Shown: positions 56,516 to 64,000 of the stretch, in pieces
How positions within the stretch are numbered: the stretch's first letter is position 1
How the letters are laid out: every line of letters starts with the position of its first letter
Origin: Symbiopectobacterium purcellii_A
GTDB lineage: Bacteria; Pseudomonadota; Gammaproteobacteria; Enterobacterales; Enterobacteriaceae
Assembly (NCBI RefSeq): GCF_052050035.1
Contig: NZ_CP189882.1
Coordinates: 5,208,001-5,272,000 of the forward strand
Length of the DNA stretch: 64,000 bases
Direction: 5' to 3'
Notes under the pieces: model-generated
What the model was told of the DNA's origin: nothing
Seen by the model: the letters and a program-made list of their open reading frames with translations, nothing else
Databases searched by the model: none
Made by a program: the position numbers and the translations under genes

Positions 56516-57617
56516 GCCCATTCCCAGTCGAAACGCAACAAAACGGTAGGGCATTATGCCGCCTGTAAGTGCGTTAAAAATACCTCATTTGGAGAACGAT
56601 AACCCAGCGATTTTCGGCCTCGCGTATTGAGCAGGTGTTCGAGTGCTGCAACCTTGCGATGGGTGACATAATTGAAGTCCGTTCCCTTCGGGTAAAAACG
56701 CCGTATCAGCCCGTTGGTATGCTCATTCAACCCGCGTTCCCAGGAATGATATGGCCGGGCAAAGTAGACCGGTGCCCCCGTGACTTTTGTAATTTCCCCG
56801 TGCTGGGAAAATTCAGAACCGTTGTCAGCAGTCAGGGTTTTAAACTCGCAGAAGGTATTGGCAACGATGTCCCTGAAGGCCGCTACCACTGTCTCTGCTC
56901 GCTTGTTGGGCAGTTTGCGAATGATGACCAGCTTGACGGCTTTATCGACCACCGTCAGCAGGAATGATTTCTGATCTTTGCCAAAGATGGTGTAAATCTC
57001 GAAATGCCCGGGTTCCTGCTTGAGGTCAGCAACGGCCGGCCGCTGCTCAATGCCAACACGGTTGGGAATAGGACCGCGTTTGTTCTCATCGGTCTGATAG
57101 TTATACCGTTTACCCCGATGAGGGAGCTGCTGATACAGCTCACCGCCGGCCCGGCGCTCCTGCTGGATATAGCGATAGAGCGAGTTCTTGCTGACGGACA
57201 GGCCAAATTCCAGGACCAGGCGCCCACTGATGACCTCAGGTGAGGTGTGGGTAGACAGCGCCGTTCTGATAAAGTCCTGAATGTGCGGTTCAAGCTGGTT
57301 AATCACGCTGTCCGGCCGTGTTTTCTGCCGCCGCCCTCTGGCCAACGTTTCGGCCCTTCTGCAGGAATAGACCCCGTTGAAAGCGGCGTCGGTATTGCGT
57401 CTGAGTTCCCTGCTGATGGTAGAACGAGGAAGCTCCAGTTCCCGGGCGATGGTGGCCTGGTTAACCCCATCACCACGCCGCTTTTCGATGTAGAACCGTT
57501 CTTTGTGAGTCAGATGTTTTCCCTGCATGCAACGGGATCTCCAGTAGGGCCAGAACGGTGATTTTATCCGACTCTGGCCAGTGGGTCACTTTGTTGCATT
57601 TCGACTGGGAATGGGGC
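56516..57617 (-). mobile_element. IS30-family element, copy 4
   Basis: The ends are GCCCATTCCCAGTCGAAAC (left) and GACTGGGAATGGGGC (right). Close to copy 3 in sequence. It truncates modB on its right side. Confidence 0.9.
56554..57528 (-). CDS. IS30-family transposase with a changed catalytic Asp
   Basis: A complete 324-codon frame nearly identical to copy 3. The segment that reads HFEIDTIFGKDQ in copies 1-3 reads HFEIYTIFGKDQ here (GAC to TAC at about 56995). In IS30-family transposases this Asp is the first of the DDE triad, so the protein should bind DNA but not catalyse transposition. The second Asp (LTADNGSEF) and the Glu (NEHTNG) are unchanged. Confidence 0.88.
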   Translation of the reverse strand: MQGKHLTHKERFYIEKRRGDGVNQATIARELELPRSTISRELRRNTDAAFNGVYSCRRAETLARGRRQKTRPDSVINQLEPHIQDFIRTALSTHTSPEVISGRLVLEFGLSVSKNSLYRYIQQERRAGGELYQQLPHRGKRYNYQTDENKRGPIPNRVGIEQRPAVADLKQEPGHFEIYTIFGKDQKSFLLTVVDKAVKLVIIRKLPNKRAETVVAAFRDIVANTFCEFKTLTADNGSEFSQHGEITKVTGAPVYFARPYHSWERGLNEHTNGLIRRFYPKGTDFNYVTHRKVAALEHLLNTRGRKSLGYRSPNEVFLTHLQAA

Positions 57618-57770
57618 GATAATGCTGTCCAACAGCGATTTACCGGGAAAACGGCAGCGTACCAACACCCATGCCGCCAGGATCCCTAGCGGCAGGCTGA
57701 ATATGACAGAGGTGATGGAAACTTTAAGACTAAGTTCAATGGCTTGCCATTCGTAATCCGTGAGCATCAT
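57618..57770 (-). pseudogene. modB: Molybdate ABC transporter permease ModB, truncated
   Basis: The first 51 codons match ModB: MLTDYEWQAIELSLKVS, then SLPLGILAAWVLVRCRFPGKSLLDS, one membrane segment and the start of the permease domain. IS30 copy 4 then replaces the remaining 175 or so residues. The ATG overlaps the modA stop (ATGA), as expected for the modABC operon. Without ModB (and with modC not in view) the transporter cannot work from this locus. Confidence 0.92.
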
Positions 57771-58528
57771 CCGCGCGGCGTGAAACCATAGCGTTTGAAC
57801 ACATCCGCAGCGGCAGGCGTTTTCAGGTATTCGTAAAAACCGGTCACCGTCGCGTTGTTATGATCTTTGATGATAGCCATCGGATATTCGACCTGCTTGT
57901 GGCTCTCTTTCGGGAAAATGCTGACCACTTTCACCTTGTTGCTGGCAACCGCATCGGAACCATACACAATGCCTAAAGGGGCTTCTTCACGTTCTACCAG
58001 CGCCATGGCGGAACGCACATCGTTAGCGCGTGCCATCACCGGAGAGAGTTCATCCCAGGCTTTCAGATTTTGCAGCGCTTCTTTGGCATAGATCCCGGCA
58101 GGCACATGGTCCGGATCGCCAACCGCCAGATGGCCCCCTTTCAACAGGCTCTTCCAGTCGGTTTTATCCGTGATGGCAAAATGCTTCACATCGCTGGTTT
58201 TCGGTGCAATCACCACCAGCGCGTTACCCAGCAGGGTATAGCGGGTCGCGGTATCGGTCAGATTTTTATCCTGAGCGTAATCCATCCACTGCTGATCGGC
58301 AGAAATAAACAGATCCGCAGGCGCACCTTGTTCAATCTGGCGAGCCAGCGTTGAAGAGGAAGCAAAAGAGGAAACGATATCGACGTTTTTCTCTTTCTTA
58401 TATTGTGCGCCAATTTCCTGCAATGCATTGGTCAGCGAAGCGGCGGCAAACACTGTGATTTTCTGTTCCGCAGCGAAGTCTGGCATCGCCATGGTTGCGC
58501 TCAGGGTTAGTGCTACACCCCATTTCAT
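57767..58528 (-). CDS. modA: Molybdate-binding periplasmic protein
   Basis: A periplasmic binding protein for molybdate/tungstate. The signal peptide MKWGVALTLSATMAMPDFAA is followed by ITVFAAASLTNALQEIG, VDIVSSFASSSTLARQIEQGAPADLFISAD (landmark near residues 55-85), GDPDHVPAGIYAKEAL and APLGIVYGSDAV, all typical of ModA. I start at ATG 58528. Four codons further upstream an ATA follows a GGGAGAG-type ribosome-binding site at ideal distance, so the ancestral start may have been there (ATG to ATA). MITE-B lies 24 bp upstream and separates the gene from its ModE operator. The gene is intact but orphaned, since modB is truncated. Confidence 0.92.
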   Translation of the reverse strand: MKWGVALTLSATMAMPDFAAEQKITVFAAASLTNALQEIGAQYKKEKNVDIVSSFASSSTLARQIEQGAPADLFISADQQWMDYAQDKNLTDTATRYTLLGNALVVIAPKTSDVKHFAITDKTDWKSLLKGGHLAVGDPDHVPAGIYAKEALQNLKAWDELSPVMARANDVRSAMALVEREEAPLGIVYGSDAVASNKVKVVSIFPKESHKQVEYPMAIIKDHNNATVTGFYEYLKTPAAADVFKRYGFTPRG

Positions 58529-58552
58529 CCATTGCTGTTTTATCGGTCTCTC

Positions 58553-58741
58553 GGCTTTGTTGAATAATTTAAGATACTGATTTATATAAGCATTATAAAA
58601 TTTCAACGACTAATTTTTCCTCTCGGAATGCTTTTGATTGTGCTAACTATTTGATTTGTCGTTCTAACAAAATACATTCTCTGTAAATGCATTCTAACTA
58701 AAGAAGATGTAAATCAAACGGTTAAATTATTCAACAAAGCC
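58553..58741 (+). repeat. MITE-B copy 3 (189 bp, 9-bp TSD)
   Basis: The ends are GGCTTTGTTGAATAATTTAA and TTAAATTATTCAACAAAGCC, with a perfect duplication CGGTCTCTC at 58544-58552 and 58742-58750. Inserted in the modA leader between the operator and the coding region. Confidence 0.94.
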
Positions 58742-58775
58742 CGGTCTCTCCCAAGAGTAATTACATCAGGACATT

Positions 58776-58803
58776 ATCGTTGCATTCGGAATGATATAAC
58801 GAT
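58776..58803 (-). promoter_or_regulatory. ModE operator of the modA promoter
   Basis: ATCGTT and AACGAT arms frame a CGTT-N16-AACG dyad (58778-58801), the same length and half-sites as the E. coli modA operator for molybdate-loaded ModE. It lies upstream of modA, but MITE-B now separates the two by an extra 198 bp. The regulator gene itself is broken, so the site is probably unoccupied. Confidence 0.8.
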
Positions 58804-58855
58804 AAATCCAGCAATGTCATGCGCTTTTGCTCGCATAATCCGAAGAGAGTACATA

Positions 58856-58889
58856 CAAAAAAATAATGCCCGGTCGAATCGACCGGGCA
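58856..58889 (-). terminator. Rho-independent terminator of acrZ
   Basis: The stem TGCCCGGTCG / CGACCGGGCA with a 3-nt loop is followed on the minus strand by ATTATTTTTTT. It starts 25 bp after the acrZ stop. Confidence 0.92.
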
Positions 58890-58913
58890 TCAGAAAAGAG
58901 AAAACGTGGTGGG

Positions 58914-59063
58914 TTACTTTCTTACAACGCGTTCATCGGCATGACCAATACGGGAAAAGACATTAAATACTTCGCCTAAACCGTAGATAGCACCGAGGAT
59001 GATCGCCATCATCACGGGCACCATGGCAACTGCAAACAGCAGGCTTTTGAGCAAATCCAACAT
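58914..59063 (-). CDS. acrZ: AcrZ, small membrane partner of the AcrB efflux pump
   Basis: This 49-residue single-span membrane protein, MLDLLKSLLFAVAMVPVMMA then IILGAIYGLGEVFNVFS, is almost the same as E. coli AcrZ (YbhT), which binds AcrB and tunes drug export. I start at ATG 59063. A longer frame to 59111 adds unrelated residues. It lies between modE and modA as in E. coli. It has its own terminator. Confidence 0.95.
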   Translation of the reverse strand: MLDLLKSLLFAVAMVPVMMAIILGAIYGLGEVFNVFSRIGHADERVVRK

Positions 59064-59300
59064 GCTTACCTCACTTATCTCTAACGGTCCGCTTCTCAAT
59101 ACACGCGACATTCATCGCGAATCTCAACGTACCGCAACGAAAAATCATTACGGGTGATGGTGAATAGTGTACCGTAACTGTAAGAATTAATGCGACCATT
59201 TGTGCGGTTTGCCCGCACTGCTCAAACGCGCGACAATAGCGCTGTACCGAACGTCACGCACGCTCGGTTTTGTCTTTTTTAATCTCCCTGGACCGTGACC

Positions 59301-59493
59301 ATGCAAGCTGAAATCCTTCTGACACTCAAATTACAACAACGTCTTTTTGCCGACCCACGACGCATTGAGCTGATCAAACAGATTCGCCACACCGGTTCCA
59401 TCAGCCAAGGAGCCAAACTCGCAGGTATCAGCTACAAAAGCGCCTGGGATGCCATCAACGAAATGAACCAACTGGCAGAGCAAACCATTAAGC
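59301..59493 (+). pseudogene. modE: ModE N-terminal remnant (winged-helix domain)
   Basis: MQAEILLTLKLQQRLFADPR, then ISQGAKLAGISYKSAWDAINEMNQLAEQTI, matches the ModE DNA-binding domain (about 64 codons). An IS5 end follows directly, and the rest of the gene is elsewhere (50620-50796). The ATG at 59301 fits the E. coli start. A truncated wHTH fragment might still be made but would lack the dimerising, molybdate-sensing part. Confidence 0.92.
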
Positions 59494-59535
59494 GTGTTGC
59501 TTAATAGTGAAATAAGGGTGTTTCGGTGATTGAAG
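59494..59535 (-). mobile_element. IS5-family terminal fragment (42 bp)
   Basis: AAGCGTGTTGCTTAATAGTG and the next 22 bp of the IS5 end, cut at the IS903-like element starting at 59536. Confidence 0.85.
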
Positions 59536-59591
59536 GGCTTTGTTGAATAAATCAGAATTAGCCGACAGGATGACTCCCTCTGCTACACCTG

Positions 59592-60609
59592 TTATCCTAT
59601 CCTGACGCTGTGTGGCATACCCAACAACGTCATACGGTTCAGCGCTTTGACCATCGCTATGGCTTCACCTACTTGAGCCTCATAGTCACGCAGGCTCAGA
59701 TGGCCACCCAGCAAAGTTTTTATGCGGAACATCGCTGTTTCTGCCACTGAACGCCGGTGATAACCCACTTTCTTTTTCCACATATCATTACTCCCGCTCA
59801 GACGCTGATTCGCCACCGCATGGTTACGTTCATGGTACTTGTCCGGCCAGTATTTGGCTCCGCTTCGCGGCGGGATAAGGGGCCTGATTTTCTTTCTTAG
59901 CAACGCATCGTGGCAGTAACGGGCGTCATAAGCACCGTCTGCTGACACTTCCCTGATTTTTCGGTGGGTTTGGTTAATCAGGCCCGGCAGTGCCTGCGCA
60001 TCTGTCGTTCCGCTGAGCGATAAGTCGGCACAGATAATCTCATGCGTCGCACTGTCTGCTGCCAGATGAAGCTTGCGCCACACTCTTCGTCTGTCAGCCC
60101 CATGCTGCCTGACTTTCCATTCACCTTCGCCAAAGACCTTCAGACCGGTACTGTCGATGACCAGATGCGAGATTTCACCACGCGTTGGCGTTTTTATGCT
60201 GATACTGACGGTTTTTGCCCGCCGACTGACCAGAGAGTAGTCCGGGCAGCGCAGTGGCAGGCTCATCAGTGTAAAAACCGAGTCGACAAAGCCCTGTAAT
60301 GCCCGGAGCGACAGGTTAAACACGCGCTTTATCATCAAAACCGTGGTAACAGCCATATCGGTGTAGTAAAGCGGCCGACCACGACCTTCAGGCGAAGAAC
60401 TGTCAGTCCATGCAGCGATGGCCGACTCATCAAGCCAGACCGTCAGGGAGCCGCGTTGTCTGAGTGCTTTGTTGTATAGCCAACCGACTTAAAAATGATT
60501 ACAGCCGATGCCCTGATATGTGGCAAAGAAGCATAGCTGGCTGTTATCAAAATAATGTCGCTTAGCTATAGGTGGGCCAGTTGGTGATTTTAAACTTTTG
60601 CTTTGCCAT
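59592..60609 (-). pseudogene. IS903-like transposase split by MITE-A
   Basis: Starts MAKQKFKITNWPTY (ATG 60609). MITE-A then interrupts it, and the frame resumes at NKALRQRGSLTVWLDESAIAAW. The DDE core is intact: LVIDSTGLKVFG (first Asp), VSADGAYDARYCHDAL (second Asp) and YHRRSVAETAMFRIKTLLG (Glu). Only the MITE breaks it. The part from 60356 downwards could start internally but would lack the N-terminus. Confidence 0.88.
60477..60568 (-). repeat. MITE-A copy 5 (IS630-derived, 92 bp)
   Basis: Begins TAGCCAACCGACTTAAAAAT and ends GTCGCTTAGCTA, with TA at 60475-60476 and 60569-60570. Interrupts the IS903-like transposase. Confidence 0.92.
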
Positions 60610-60898
60610 GGGGAGCTGCTATCGGGAGCGATGATAGTGCTTTGATCCGGCGATCCCCTGAAAGTTCGATTTATTCAACAAAGCCCCTCTGGAATAGAGA
60701 GAAATAATGCGGTCATCGAAGCCGTTAAGCTGTTTTTCGTTCTTACCGATCAGTGTCGGCTCGAAGGTACTGTTGCGGTCGCGCGGAATATCGAGCTCGA
60801 TCTCCCCATTTTGGCTACGTACGCTCTTGGATGTCTGATCCGGCCCAGAGATCGTGGACACGCTGTTAAGTGAGTAAAATTGCTGACAGAGGTGGAAA

Positions 60899-61195
60899 AT
60901 GACTCAATCGAACGGTCGTAAAATGAGCAACAATCGCTATCCGGACGAGTTTCGGGAGAATGCTCTGCTACTTGCTCAGCGGATTGGCGTAGCCAAAGCA
61001 GCCAGTGAGTTGAATCTTCACGAATCGCAGCTTTATGCCTGGCGTAAAAAACAGCAAATGGCGCTATCCTGCTCCGAACGTGAACAGCAGCAATCTGTTG
61101 AAATTGTAAGGCTTAAACGTCAACTGGCTGATCAGGCTGAGGAGTTAGCCATCCTCCAAAAGGCCGCGACGTACTTCGCCAGACGCCTGAAGTGA
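60899..61195 (+). CDS. IS3-family OrfA (type D)
   Basis: This 98-residue protein has an HTH (YPDEFRENALLLAQRIGVAK, ELNLHESQLYAWRKK) and a C-terminal leucine-zipper-like helix. It overlaps orfB by 4 bp (GTGA). The AAAAGG tract near its end may serve -1 frameshifting to OrfAB. Confidence 0.9.
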   Translation: MTQSNGRKMSNNRYPDEFRENALLLAQRIGVAKAASELNLHESQLYAWRKKQQMALSCSEREQQQSVEIVRLKRQLADQAEELAILQKAATYFARRLK

Positions 61196-62058
61196 GGTAC
61201 GTCTTTATGCAACAATATCAGGCTGAGTTTCGGGTTAAGTCTATGGCGCGTGTTCTGGTCGTCAGCCGCAGCGGATTTTATGCCTGGAGCCGACGATGTG
61301 GGCAGAAAACGGTTTCACAGCAGCGACGTGAGCTTTGCAATACCCGGGTAGCCAGCGCCTTTACGGAACAGAAAGGACGCAACGGTGCCCGCAGGCTGCG
61401 CCTGGACCTGCAGGATGCCGGTTATCATTACAATCGCAAAACCATCGCTGCCAGCCTGCGCCGGCAGGGGCTGAAGGCGAAGGCGGCAAAAAAATTCAGG
61501 GTGACAACAGATTCGAAGCATAATCGTCCGGTGGCGCCGAATCTGCTACAGCAGGATTTCACAGCATCAGCCCCGAACCAGAAATGGGTCGGTGACATCA
61601 CTTACTTATGGACGGAAGCGGGTTGGGTTTATCTGGCTGTAATAATTGATTTATTTTCACGAGCCGTTGTGGGATGGTCAATGTCGGTAAGGATGAAGTC
61701 GGGCCTGGTCTGCGATGCCCTGCAGATGGCCCTGAGCCGACGGGGTTCCCCAGAGGGCGTCATCGTCCACTCGGATCGTGGCAGTCAGTACTGTTCTGAT
61801 GATTATCAGAAGTTAATTAAAATCAGTAAATTAACATGTAGCATGAGTGGAAAAGGCAACTGTTATGATAACGCGTGTGCTGAAAGTTTTTTTCACAGTT
61901 TGAAGGTGGAGCTGATCCACGGCGAACACTTTCCTGACCGGGAAACCATGAAATCTGAGGTGTTTAACTACATTGAGGTGGATTACAATCAGAAACGGCG
62001 GCATAGCACGCTGGGCTATGTCAGCCCGATGGTATTTGAACGACAAGTCCTCTCTTAA
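61192..62058 (+). CDS. IS3-family transposase OrfB (type D)
   Basis: This 288-residue DDE transposase has an HTH_21 segment (FTEQKGRNGARRLRLDLQDAG) and Asp in WVGDITYLWTEAGW. It has Asp in IVHSDRGSQYCSDDY, Glu in NACAESFFHSLKVEL and the C-terminal RRHSTLGYVSP. GTG at 61192 or ATG at 61207 may be the start. No lesion seen. Confidence 0.93.
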   Translation: MRYVFMQQYQAEFRVKSMARVLVVSRSGFYAWSRRCGQKTVSQQRRELCNTRVASAFTEQKGRNGARRLRLDLQDAGYHYNRKTIAASLRRQGLKAKAAKKFRVTTDSKHNRPVAPNLLQQDFTASAPNQKWVGDITYLWTEAGWVYLAVIIDLFSRAVVGWSMSVRMKSGLVCDALQMALSRRGSPEGVIVHSDRGSQYCSDDYQKLIKISKLTCSMSGKGNCYDNACAESFFHSLKVELIHGEHFPDRETMKSEVFNYIEVDYNQKRRHSTLGYVSPMVFERQVLS

Positions 62059-62304
62059 GGGCGTGTCCACCAAGTCTGGGCCAGATCAGTCTTGCCATTG
62101 CGGGAGTTGCCTGAATGATTACCTGCCGGGTCATGCTTAGCATACCCAAGGTGCATCTCCATCTCAGCTTCAAGAACCCGTTCCGCCAGTCTTTTAGTCA
62201 GCACCTTGAGTAGGCCTGATTCACCCAGCAGATCCTGAGGGGAGTGACAATCTTGAAGCAGTTGGTCAATAAGTTCGTTGCTGATAGGCATTTTGTTATC
62301 CTTT

Positions 62305-62392
62305 AAACTAGTTGCTGAATAGAGACTTGCATTTTTTGTCAGGCTATTGAGAATAAAAAGAGGTTTAACTTAGAGAATAAAGGTTTGAAATG
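62305..62392 (+). mobile_element. IS5-family 5' end fragment
   Basis: AAACTAGTTGCTGAATAGAG to the transposase ATG at about 62390. MITE-B copies follow, and the transposase continues at 62780 after a loss of about 45 bp (codons 2-16). With 62780-63525 it forms one IS5 copy. Confidence 0.85.
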
Positions 62393-62581
62393 GGCTTTGT
62401 TGAATAATTTAAGATACTGATTTATATAAGCATTATAAAATTTCAACGACTAATTTTTCCTCTCGGAATGCTTTTTATTGTGCTAACTATTTGATTTGTC
62501 GTTCTAACAAAATACATTCTCTGTAAATGCATTCTAACTAAAGAAGATGTAAATCAAACGGTTAAATTATTCAACAAAGCC
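62393..62581 (+). repeat. MITE-B copy 4 (189 bp)
   Basis: Full-length and nearly identical to copies 1-3. No matching 9-bp flank, consistent with recombination with the neighbouring copy 9 bp away. Confidence 0.92.
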
Positions 62582-62590
62582 CTTTTTATT

Positions 62591-62779
62591 GGCTTTGTTG
62601 AATAATTTAACATGCTGATTTACATAATTATTATAACACTTCAACAACTAAGTTTTCCAGCCGTAATGCTTTTTATTGTGCTAACTACTTGATTTGTCGT
62701 TCTAACAAAATACAGTCTCTGTACATGCATTCTACCTAAAGAAGATGTAAATCAAACGGTTAAATTATTCAACAAAGCC
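62591..62779 (+). repeat. MITE-B copy 5, diverged (189 bp)
   Basis: Same ends and length, but differs at over a dozen internal positions from the other copies (for example AACATGCTG where others have AAGATACTG). It is an older or independently acquired member. Flanks show no duplication. Confidence 0.9.
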
Positions 62780-63525
62780 TCATTGGATTATCAGTCGAAG
62801 AATTGAAAAATTTAGCCGCTGAATTTTCAGCTTGTTATTTGACTTATCGGAAAAAGAATCGAAAAGATCACGAGCGGCAGATGGGTGCAGGGCAGAAAGG
62901 ATTTATCCCAACCCCATTAGATAAACTGCTTTTTATTTTATTGTATTTAAAATGTTATCCGACCTATGATTTGCAAGGACTTCTTTTTGGTTTAGATAGA
63001 ACACGGGTATGTCGCTGGGTAAAAATATTATTGCCGGTTTTAGAGATGACCTTGGGGCGAGAATGTGTTTTGCCCGCTCGTCAAATTCGCTCTGCTGAGG
63101 AATTTTTTCGCGCCTTTCCTGGAGTTAAAGACGTCTTTATTGATGGGACAGAGCGACCTGTCCAAAAGCCTAAGAATCTGCGTCGGCGAAAAAAAATGTA
63201 TTCGGGAAAGAAAAGACAGACCACTCGAAAAGGGCTTATTATGACTGACGAAACAAGGCAAATTGGATTTATCCCCATGAGCAAAAATGGGCGCCGTCAC
63301 GATAAACGCTTACTCGATAAAGTCGATATAATTCGCCATATTCCTCCTGAGGTAACCATCTGGGCAGATACCGGTTTTCAAGGTATAGATAAACAGCATC
63401 CTAATACACAAATCCCAAAAAAAGGAACTCGAAAAAGACCTTTATCGCCTGAACAAAAACAAGAAAATAAAATAATCTCGGGCATCCGTATTACAGTTGA
63501 ACACGCCATCGCGGGTATCAAGCGC
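62780..63525 (+). pseudogene. IS5-family transposase fragment, both ends lost
   Basis: From GLSVEELKNLAAEFSAC to VEHAIAGIKR, so all three catalytic regions are present (FIDGTERP, WADTGFQGI, VEHAIAGIK). The first 16 or so residues and the C-terminal 30 are missing. An IS256 end follows at 63526. The A-run that is broken at 50.1 kb has eight A here. Confidence 0.88.
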
Positions 63526-64000
63526 GAGACTGTAAAATAATCTGTGTAAATTGCATTTTGAGGAAAACCTTCAAAGGATAACAAAATGCCTATCAGCAAC
63601 GAACTTATTGACCAACTGCTTCAAGATTGTCACTCCCCTCAGGATCTGCTGGGTGAATCAGGCCTACTCAAGGTGCTGACTAAAAGACTGGCGGAACGGG
63701 TTCTTGAAGCTGAGATGGAGATGCACCTTGGGTATGCTAAGCATGACCCGGCAGGTAATCATTCAGGCAACTCCCGCAATGGCAAGACATCCAAGAGCGT
63801 ACGTAGCCAAAATGGGGAGATCGAGCTCGATATTCCGCGCGACCGCAACAGTACCTTCGAGCCGACACTGATCGGTAAGAACGAAAAACAGCTTAACGGC
63901 TTCGATGACCGCATTATTTCTCTCTATTCCAGAGGGTTATCAACCCGTGATATTCAGGCACACTTTAAAGAAGTCTACGGGGTCGATGTTTCCGCTGGCT
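63526..64000 (+). mobile_element. IS256-family element (subtype 2), left part at window edge
   Basis: Starts GAGACTGTAAAATAATCTG inside the IS5 transposase and continues off the right edge. Confidence 0.87.
63586..64000 (+). CDS. IS256-family transposase (3' partial)
   Basis: ATG 63586, MPISNELIDQLLQDC, is open to the window end (138 codons), past the point where the two other subtype-2 copies break off. The sequence has GEIELDIPRDRNS and GKNEKQ where the 28.7-kb copy has GALEL and GKHEKQ. It could be the intact parent of the subtype-2 fragments, but the catalytic domain is outside the window. Confidence 0.85.
   Translation, partial: MPISNELIDQLLQDCHSPQDLLGESGLLKVLTKRLAERVLEAEMEMHLGYAKHDPAGNHSGNSRNGKTSKSVRSQNGEIELDIPRDRNSTFEPTLIGKNEKQLNGFDDRIISLYSRGLSTRDIQAHFKEVYGVDVSAG

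Larger units (their letters stand above)
59536..60685 (-). mobile_element. IS903-like element (IS5 family), with MITE-A inside
   Basis: The ends are GGCTTTGTTGAATAAATCAG (left) and, read inward from 60685, GGCTTTGTTGAATAAATCGA, the IS903-type terminus. No 9-bp duplication is seen (left TGATTGAAG, right CCTCTGGAA), so flanks have been rearranged. Likely the parent type of MITE-B. Confidence 0.9.
60836..62088 (+). mobile_element. Intact IS3-family element (type D), 1253 bp
   Basis: The inverted ends are TGATCCGGCCCAGAGATCG and, from the right, TGATCTGGCCCAGACTTGG. The GTC duplication is at 60833-60835 and 62089-62091. Both reading frames are complete. Confidence 0.92.
60686..62304 (-). mobile_element. 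IS256-family fragment (subtype 2) split by an IS3 element
   Basis: Carries transposase codons 1-118 (MPISNELIDQLL at 62291 to IISLYSRG at 60686), the same extent as the fragment at 49323. The IS3 element at 60836-62088 splits it with a GTC duplication. The 5' end is cut at 62304 by an IS5 end. Confidence 0.87.

Noticed and set aside
3559..60568. Recurring 92-bp repeats considered as CRISPR or REP units
   Set aside because: Copies are scattered, flanked by TA duplications and share ends with an IS630 element. There is no repeat-spacer array and no cas gene.
1..64000. tRNA, rRNA or tmRNA genes
   Set aside because: No cloverleaf or rRNA sequence was recognised by eye. A covariance-model scan was not possible here.

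Overview
The window is chromosomal DNA of an enterobacterium (order Enterobacterales). The housekeeping genes metG, mrp/apbC, udk, dcd, asmA, yegH, galE, modF and acrZ encode proteins very close in sequence and length to their E. coli counterparts and lie in near-E. coli neighbourhoods. I cannot name the genus. The large load of nested insertion sequences (IS) and the many broken genes suggest a lineage undergoing IS expansion and genome decay, such as a recent host-associated symbiont or pathogen. That is an inference.

Layout. 1-4.2 kb: nested IS remnants (two IS3-family elements, an intact IS5-family element, an IS481-family relic). 4.4-25.0 kb: a capsule/exopolysaccharide cluster transcribed right to left. 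It starts with a JUMPStart/ops element, then a WecA-type initiating transferase, wza-wzb-wzc (export and its kinase/phosphatase control), the flippase wzx, five AT-rich glycosyltransferase-type genes, gmd-fcl (GDP-L-fucose), an IS30 copy, manC-manB (GDP-mannose), another glycosyltransferase and ugd (UDP-glucuronate). No Wzy polymerase gene is visible. 25.5-38.5 kb: backbone genes (yegH, a dcuC pseudogene, asmA-dcd-udk, mrp, metG) interrupted by IS256 and IS30 copies. 38.5-50.6 kb: a dense IS island (IS30, IS3, IS6, IS21, IS630, IS5 and IS256 pieces). It carries a two-gene passenger, a cytochrome P450 and a periplasmic chorismate mutase, between inverted IS6 ends. 50.6-59.5 kb: a scrambled gal-mod region with modF, galE, modA and acrZ, but modE is in two separated pieces, modB and galM are truncated, and two tandem PAS-LuxR regulators are both pseudogenes. 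59.5-64 kb: more nested IS elements.

Two small non-autonomous elements recur. MITE-A is 92 bp, has TA target duplications and shares its ends with the local IS630 element. MITE-B is 189 bp, has 9-bp duplications and shares its ends with the local IS903-like element. They interrupt transposases, a LuxR-type regulator and the promoter-gene junction of modA.

Together, the left half would make and export a fucose/mannose/glucuronate-type acidic polysaccharide under RfaH-ops control. The right half records loss of molybdate regulation and uptake, galactose mutarotase, C4-dicarboxylate export and two regulators through IS activity.
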